Part shown: positions 58,681-64,000 of the stretch, in pieces
Layout of the letters: the number at the start of each line of letters is the position of its first letter
Position numbering within the stretch: the stretch's first letter is position 1
Assembly (NCBI GenBank): GCA_037951105.1
Contig: JBAMJV010009785.1
Span: 37,501-101,500 of the forward strand
From: Echinarachnius parma
Taxonomy: Eukaryota > Echinodermata > Echinoidea > Clypeasteroida > Echinarachniidae
Length of the DNA stretch: 64,000 nucleotides
Direction: 5' to 3'
Translations under genes and position numbers: made by a program
Notes under the pieces: generated by a model
Told to the model about the DNA's origin: nothing
Seen by the model: the letters and a program-made list of their open reading frames with translations, nothing else
The model's database searches: none

Positions 58681-61678
58681 CAACCCTCACAAATTGAGGT
58701 TTTACTTATGAATCTAAATTGCACTATTAAAAAGAAACATAACCTAAACATTTAACAATAACAAGTACAGAAGACAACACCAACAAAAACACAACATCGA
58801 TACTCAATAATTAGTGAACAATTGAAGTTTAAAGATGCGTTTAAAGATGGTACAATTATTAATATTATTAAAACAATTATTAATATTAAAATCAACTAAA
58901 GGTTTTGAAGACATATGCATTTCCTGAAGTCAAAGTCATGATGTAAATCCGAAATGTAGTTCTAACACATGATAAGGCAATGCTCATAATTGAGTCATGA
59001 TATAATTAAATAAATATAAAACCGGAAAATGCCAACTTTGACACAAGGAATCAATGCTACATGAATATTTCGTGAAAATCAAAGCAATGGAAACGTACAT
59101 TATCAATTGTATTACTTTATATGAAACATGTGTTTGCGACATGCACTCAATCATTTTCTAAATGTTAGTTATCTTTCTGTTTCAAATATATATTAGTCTA
59201 TTTCACTCCAAACTTACCTATAATGAAGTGCATACGTAACCATAATTATACTTCCATCATACAAATCACAAAAAGTCCAACAAAATTAGCAAGTGAGCAA
59301 GTTGGATCTCCATTTTAAAGCTTAAAACACATGTCATGCAAAAGATGATTCCAATCACATGTAAGATCATACTCTTTTTTGACACACATAATCAAATGCA
59401 TACTTGTTACTGGCATTTGAAACGCTTTTGTCATGAAATATTAATGAACTAGATGAACAATGATGGACATTATTTTTTTTGTGAAGGTCAGCTCAGTGAA
59501 ACAGAGACTATTGTCAGTGCATGTCCCATTTAATTACCTATAATTCAGTAAATGTGTTAACAAAATGTGAAGATGATAGAGTGCCAATATCTTAATCACA
59601 AGCGTATGGACGTATAAATAACCTCATTCTTAACTGCAGAACAAACATTCATTGATCATTTTCATGAGAGAACCACTAGTTCTAAGTAAGGTGTGTAGAC
59701 GTGGACAGTGTTAACTAGATCCCTTTAATATTATCATTTCATGAGGTCAAAGTATTTGACATCATTTTAATAGGTATCCATAGTACTGTAATGATTTAAT
59801 TACCTGAAACAGAGTCACAAGAAAACAAAATGAAGACCTTTATCTTACAATACAAATTCAGATATAAGGGCACAATAAGAGTGACGCTACAAATACAATA
59901 GCACCACCATTTAGGGTGCACTTCTGGAACCCAAATTGGCATTTGCACCCTAATGGTGCATTTGTGAACCCCATATAATGCAACACATCACCCATAAAGG
60001 TCCAACAATTAAGAAAGCGTTTTGCACCCTTAATGTGTCAAATGAATATCTTAGTGTGTAACAGTATTGCAGCTCAAATAGCCTGACCAGACTAACGTAA
60101 TTCGGGGTATACTTACTTACAGTCAGACATTTCATGTCTTAGGACTACTATCATTTCCATCAAATAAGAGGGGTTTAAAAAGTTGCATCGTACCCATTAT
60201 CAAATTTGCATATTTTTTTTCTCTCTTAATCAAGTGCATAAAGCAGTGCTGCATTTCAATTTACAAAATACAAAAGTACTACCACAGTCTCTAACAGTAT
60301 ACTAAGAGGGTTGTACCTCACAACTGGCGCAAGACCCTGATATACTCCATGATAATGGTTATATTTGCCATTCCCGACATCACCCTGAGGAAGAACACAA
60401 TCTAACTCTCTCTGCTGTGAACTTACCACTGTAGCAGTCATGAAACCACCTTCAACCCCGATCACATTTACGATGTTTTATAATCATCTCTCTCTACTTC
60501 TTTACTTCATATACTCTAATTTTCTTTTCTAAAGCGTTTATAGGCTTGTTTGCATTGACTGCTATATACATTTTTCATATTATCATTATTATTACTCCTT
60601 TAAGTGCTGCAATCAATGGCCTCTCTTTGCCTGGAAAATGTCCATCTTCTTAAAAAAAGAAAAACAACCTCTGTCCGAGTAGTTATATGTAAGTATTTTG
60701 CCTAAGAGCCATCAAATCTCTCTAGTCATGGCTTTTCTCTTGAAGTCTCTATATGGACCATCAGTGTCCAACATTATGCTGCGTTTCCTTCCTCATGTTC
60801 TCTTCCCTATAATTCTTCATAGCAGTTTTGTTGTGTCTAATGCTGTGTGCCACTCATTTCCGTATGATCCAATCAGTTTCCGCTCTTCTCCAGCTTTCTA
60901 TAACACCCTGTCATTGCTCATCATATCTGTCCATCATTTGATCAGAATGCATCTCCATCAAATCTCGAAAGCTTCCAATCTGTTCATCGAAACAAATATT
61001 GATGATAGTAATATTTAAAACACTTACAATTTAACAATAATACATACACAAGAAGACAACGAAGAAGAAAATAGAAATAAGAATAAATATAATAAACCAT
61101 TTTTTTTTTCTACATTGGTCAAAGTCCTGAGACTAAAACTTTCAAAACATAATCATTAAATAGTGAGCAATTTAATTGCTTATTTGATGAGAAAATTTCT
61201 ATAAAGTAACATTCTGTGCTGACCTGGCGATACTTCTTCCTCGAGGTAGTTTTCTTGGAGTGTATACAAGTACTAGTGAACAGTACTATGTTTAAATTCT
61301 CTTTAAATCCATGAAGTGGTCAATATATTTAAAGATGATATACATTTAAAATTGCAAACTAGTGTTGGTATGAGTGACAATGGTCTAAATAAAATATTTA
61401 GTTACAACATGGAAATCAATACTATCAAACCTGTGGTCCATTCCTACATGCCCTATATTACTCAACACAACTGTTATCTTTGTGAGCTTACCTTCCAATG
61501 AATGAATATCCCAAGTCTTAATCTGAAGGCATGGATGCACCATTTGGCTCAGGCTGAAAACGCTGGTCAGCTTATATTATGGTGATATAGGAAACATAAA
61601 ACATACATAGAATATGATGACTTGAGGAAATAGAAGTTAAAGTACGGAATTATAAAAAAAGAAATTGTCATTTAGAAT
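58681..61678. other. No gene recognised
   Basis: AT-rich. Minor items are a MITE O right-end-like scrap at about 59715..59730 (actagatccctttaat) and a short palindrome at about 59909..59963 (caccaccattagggtgca type). A 106-codon frame at 60698..61018 has no recognisable domain, and poor codon use makes it doubtful. Confidence 0.4.
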
Positions 61679-61811
61679 ATCATCATCCTCATCATCATCA
61701 CCACCACCAATATCATCATCAACATCATCATTATCAACATCATCATCATCCTTATATCATCATCAATATCATCATCATCCTCACCATCCTTATATCATCA
61801 TCATGATCATG

Positions 61812-61846
<35 letters not shown>

Positions 61847-61927
61847 TATATCAGCACCACCACTATCATTATCATCATTATCAACATTATCATCATCCCC
61901 ATCATCATCCTTATATCCTCATCATCC

Positions 61928-61960
<33 letters not shown>

Positions 61961-63470
61961 CCACCACCATAATCATCAACATCATCATCAAAATCATCAT
62001 CATCACCACCACCATCACTAACACCATCATCATAATCATTAACATCATCATCAACATGATCAACATCCTTATATCATCACCACCACTATCATCATCATTA
62101 TCAACATTATCATCATCCTCATCATCATCCTTATATCATCATGCTCATCATCATAATCATCATCACCACCATCATCACCACCACCATATTCATCAAAATC
62201 ATTATCATCATCATCACCAACTCCATCACTAACTCCATCATCAACATCATCATTATCAACATCCTCATCATCACCACCATCATCACCACCACCACCATAA
62301 TCAACAAAATCATCATCATCATCATCACCACCTCCATAACTAACTCCACCATAATCATCAACATCATCAAAATCATCATCATCATCATCACCACCACCAT
62401 CATCATCATTAACATCATCATCAAAATGATCAACATCCTCATCATCTTCCTTATATCATCACCACCACTATCATCATTATTATCAACATTATCATCATCC
62501 TCATCATCATCATGCTCATCATCATAATCATCATCACCACCTCCATCACTAACTCCACCTATCCACCATAATCATCAACATCATCATCATCATCACCACC
62601 TCCATCACTAACTCCATCATCATCAACATCCTCACCATCATCACCACAGCCATCAACAAAATCATCATCCTCATCACCACCACCATCAACATCATTATCC
62701 TCATCATCACTACCACCATCATCATCAATATCCTCATCATCCTTATATCTTCACCACCACCATCATCATCACCACCACCATCATCCTTATATCCTCATCA
62801 TCATCATCATCATCATCCTTATCATCACCACCATCATCATCATCTTCACCACCACCATCATCACCATTATCAACATCATCAATATCCTCATCATCATCAT
62901 CATCCTTATATCCTCATCCTCAACACCACTATCATCATCATCATCACCACCATCATCATCAACATCATCATCCTTATTCTCATAATCCTCATCATCATTA
63001 CCACCACTATGATCATCATCATCATCACTACTACCACCATCATTATCAACATCATCAATATCCTCATCATCATCCTTATATCCTCATCCTCAACACCACT
63101 ATCATCATCATCATCATCATCACCACCATCATCATCATAATCAACATCATCATCCTTATCCTTAATCCTCAACACCACTATCATCATCATCATCATCAGC
63201 ATCATCATCCTTATAATCATCATCATTATTACCACCACTATCATCATCATCATCATCATCACTACCACCAACATCATCATTATCAACATCATCACCACCA
63301 CCATTATCATCATCACCACCATCATTAACATCATCATCCTTATCCTCATTATCACCCCCCCCCCCTATCATTATCAACAACATCATCATCCTTATCATCA
63401 TCACCACCATCATCAACATCATCGTCATCATCACCACAAGTCCACCATCATCATCATCACCGTCGTCATC
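61679..63470. repeat. 1.8-kb compound (ATC/ACC)n microsatellite
   Basis: Almost uninterrupted cat/atc/cac trinucleotides with higher-order motifs such as atcatccttatatcatcatc and caccaccatcatcatc recurring throughout. Long Met/Ile/His/Asp-rich frames are artefacts. Confidence 0.95.
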
Positions 63471-63474
63471 GTAC

Positions 63475-63572
63475 CTTGACCCGAGTTTGGAAAGTCTTTG
63501 TCTTTTCAGTCTCATCTTCCTTTTCGTTGATTAGCTTTTGCTTTCGGTCCTTCTGGCTCGTAAGTCCTTGTA
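63475..63572 (-). CDS. Candidate internal coding exon
   Basis: On the minus strand, ttcactacag (acceptor) precedes 98 bases that end CAAG|gtacga (donor). One frame is fully open: QGLTSQKDRKQKLINEKEDE continuing TEKTKTFQTRVK. It is highly charged and helix-prone. The other two frames contain stops. The downstream intron would begin directly with the 1.8-kb microsatellite. The upstream exons would lie beyond the window or in its last 400 bp, where none is visible. The pyrimidine tract is weak. The family is unknown. Confidence 0.35.
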
Positions 63573-63590
63573 CTGTAGTGAACAAAAGTA

Positions 63591-63760
63591 GTAATGGGAT
63601 AGTTCAGTTTTGGTTTAGAGGGCGTTTCAATGAATATTTTTGTTGTGAGGTAATGAAAACTCTTAAGTTGACAGTTTGAATAAGCACAAAGTTGTAGAGA
63701 TAGAATGAACTTTGTTTGATCAAAATCGGTTCAGAAACAGCTAAAGATATTCAACCAAAA
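63591..63760 (+). mobile_element. MITE family B, left-end fragment
   Basis: gggatagttcagttttggtt, agagggcgtttcaatgaa and tcaaaatcggttcagaaac match the family. The match fades after about 63750. Confidence 0.75.
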
Positions 63761-64000
63761 TCGCTTGGCAAATAACTAATACTAGTACCGAATAACAAAT
63801 GATACTAACGATTAAAATCTCAGCATCTGATGAGTGGTATAACCCTTTAACCTAATCACTAAACAATTTTAATATTGAAGTTTAATGAATATAACTGTAT
63901 GACGGTATGTAAAGTTGTGTAAACTGTGACTCACCGCGTTAAATAAACAGGTCATGGCATATCATGAAATAAGGTCAAAATACTACATAACTTGTAGTAC
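63761..64000. other. No gene recognised
   Basis: Short AT-rich end of the window. Confidence 0.4.

Noticed and set aside
60698-61018. 106-codon frame
   Set aside because: No recognisable domain or promoter. The reverse strand looks vaguely like decayed retroelement sequence, but not enough to call.
61679-63470. CRISPR-like or satellite array
   Set aside because: The repeats are simple trinucleotides without unique spacers, and the window is eukaryotic.
61665-63515. Met/Ile/His/Asp/Ser-rich frames of up to 149 codons
   Set aside because: They are translations of the (ATC/ACC)n microsatellite, open because few stops occur in these trinucleotides.

Overview
This is a eukaryotic window: AT-rich, gene-poor, full of microsatellites and transposable elements, with candidate splice sites. 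The mix (CR1/Jockey-type LINEs, tRNA-derived SINEs, many TTAA-flanked MITEs, poly-G tracts, (ATC)n/(CA)n/(TTA)n arrays, and single-exon glycosyltransferase and LRR-Ig genes) suggests a marine invertebrate, perhaps a deuterostome such as an echinoderm or hemichordate. The sequence alone does not identify the species.

Only two cellular protein-coding loci are convincing, both on the minus strand. One is an intronless GT31 beta-1,3-galactosyltransferase-like gene at 22545..23675. The other is a large single-exon secreted or surface LRR-Ig receptor-like gene at 42222..45689, split by one in-frame TAA inside its Ig domain. Weaker candidates are a promoter-plus-first-exon signature near 52140 (+) and an internal coding exon at 63475..63572 (-).

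Layout: 0-22 kb is a field of MITEs, degenerate tandem repeats, SINE pieces and microsatellites. 22.5-24.9 kb holds the galactosyltransferase and its upstream region. 25-30 kb has more MITEs, including nested hairpin elements. 30.1-38.4 kb is a multi-level transposon nest: LINE-B is split by LINE-A (7-bp target duplication) and by a TTAA MITE; LINE-A is split by a 2.1-kb hAT-like element with an 8-bp duplication; the hAT carries another foldback element. A perfect 186-bp direct repeat links the LINE-A 5' junction to a neighbouring MITE. 38.4-42.2 kb has LINE-C remnants, a duplicated block also found at 53.6-56.4 kb, and an 850-bp foldback element. 42.2-45.7 kb is the LRR-Ig gene. 45.9-47.5 kb is a row of TTAA elements that share their TTAA sites. 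49-51 kb is a 5'-truncated LINE (LINE-D). 51.7-64 kb is mostly repeats, with X-box-like motifs, a SINE with clear target duplications, and a 1.8-kb (ATC/ACC)n compound microsatellite.

The elements do not form a pathway. The main interest is the transposon architecture: several unrelated MITE families share TTAA+AGGG-type ends, long hairpins could yield double-stranded RNA, and the nested insertions can be ordered in time.
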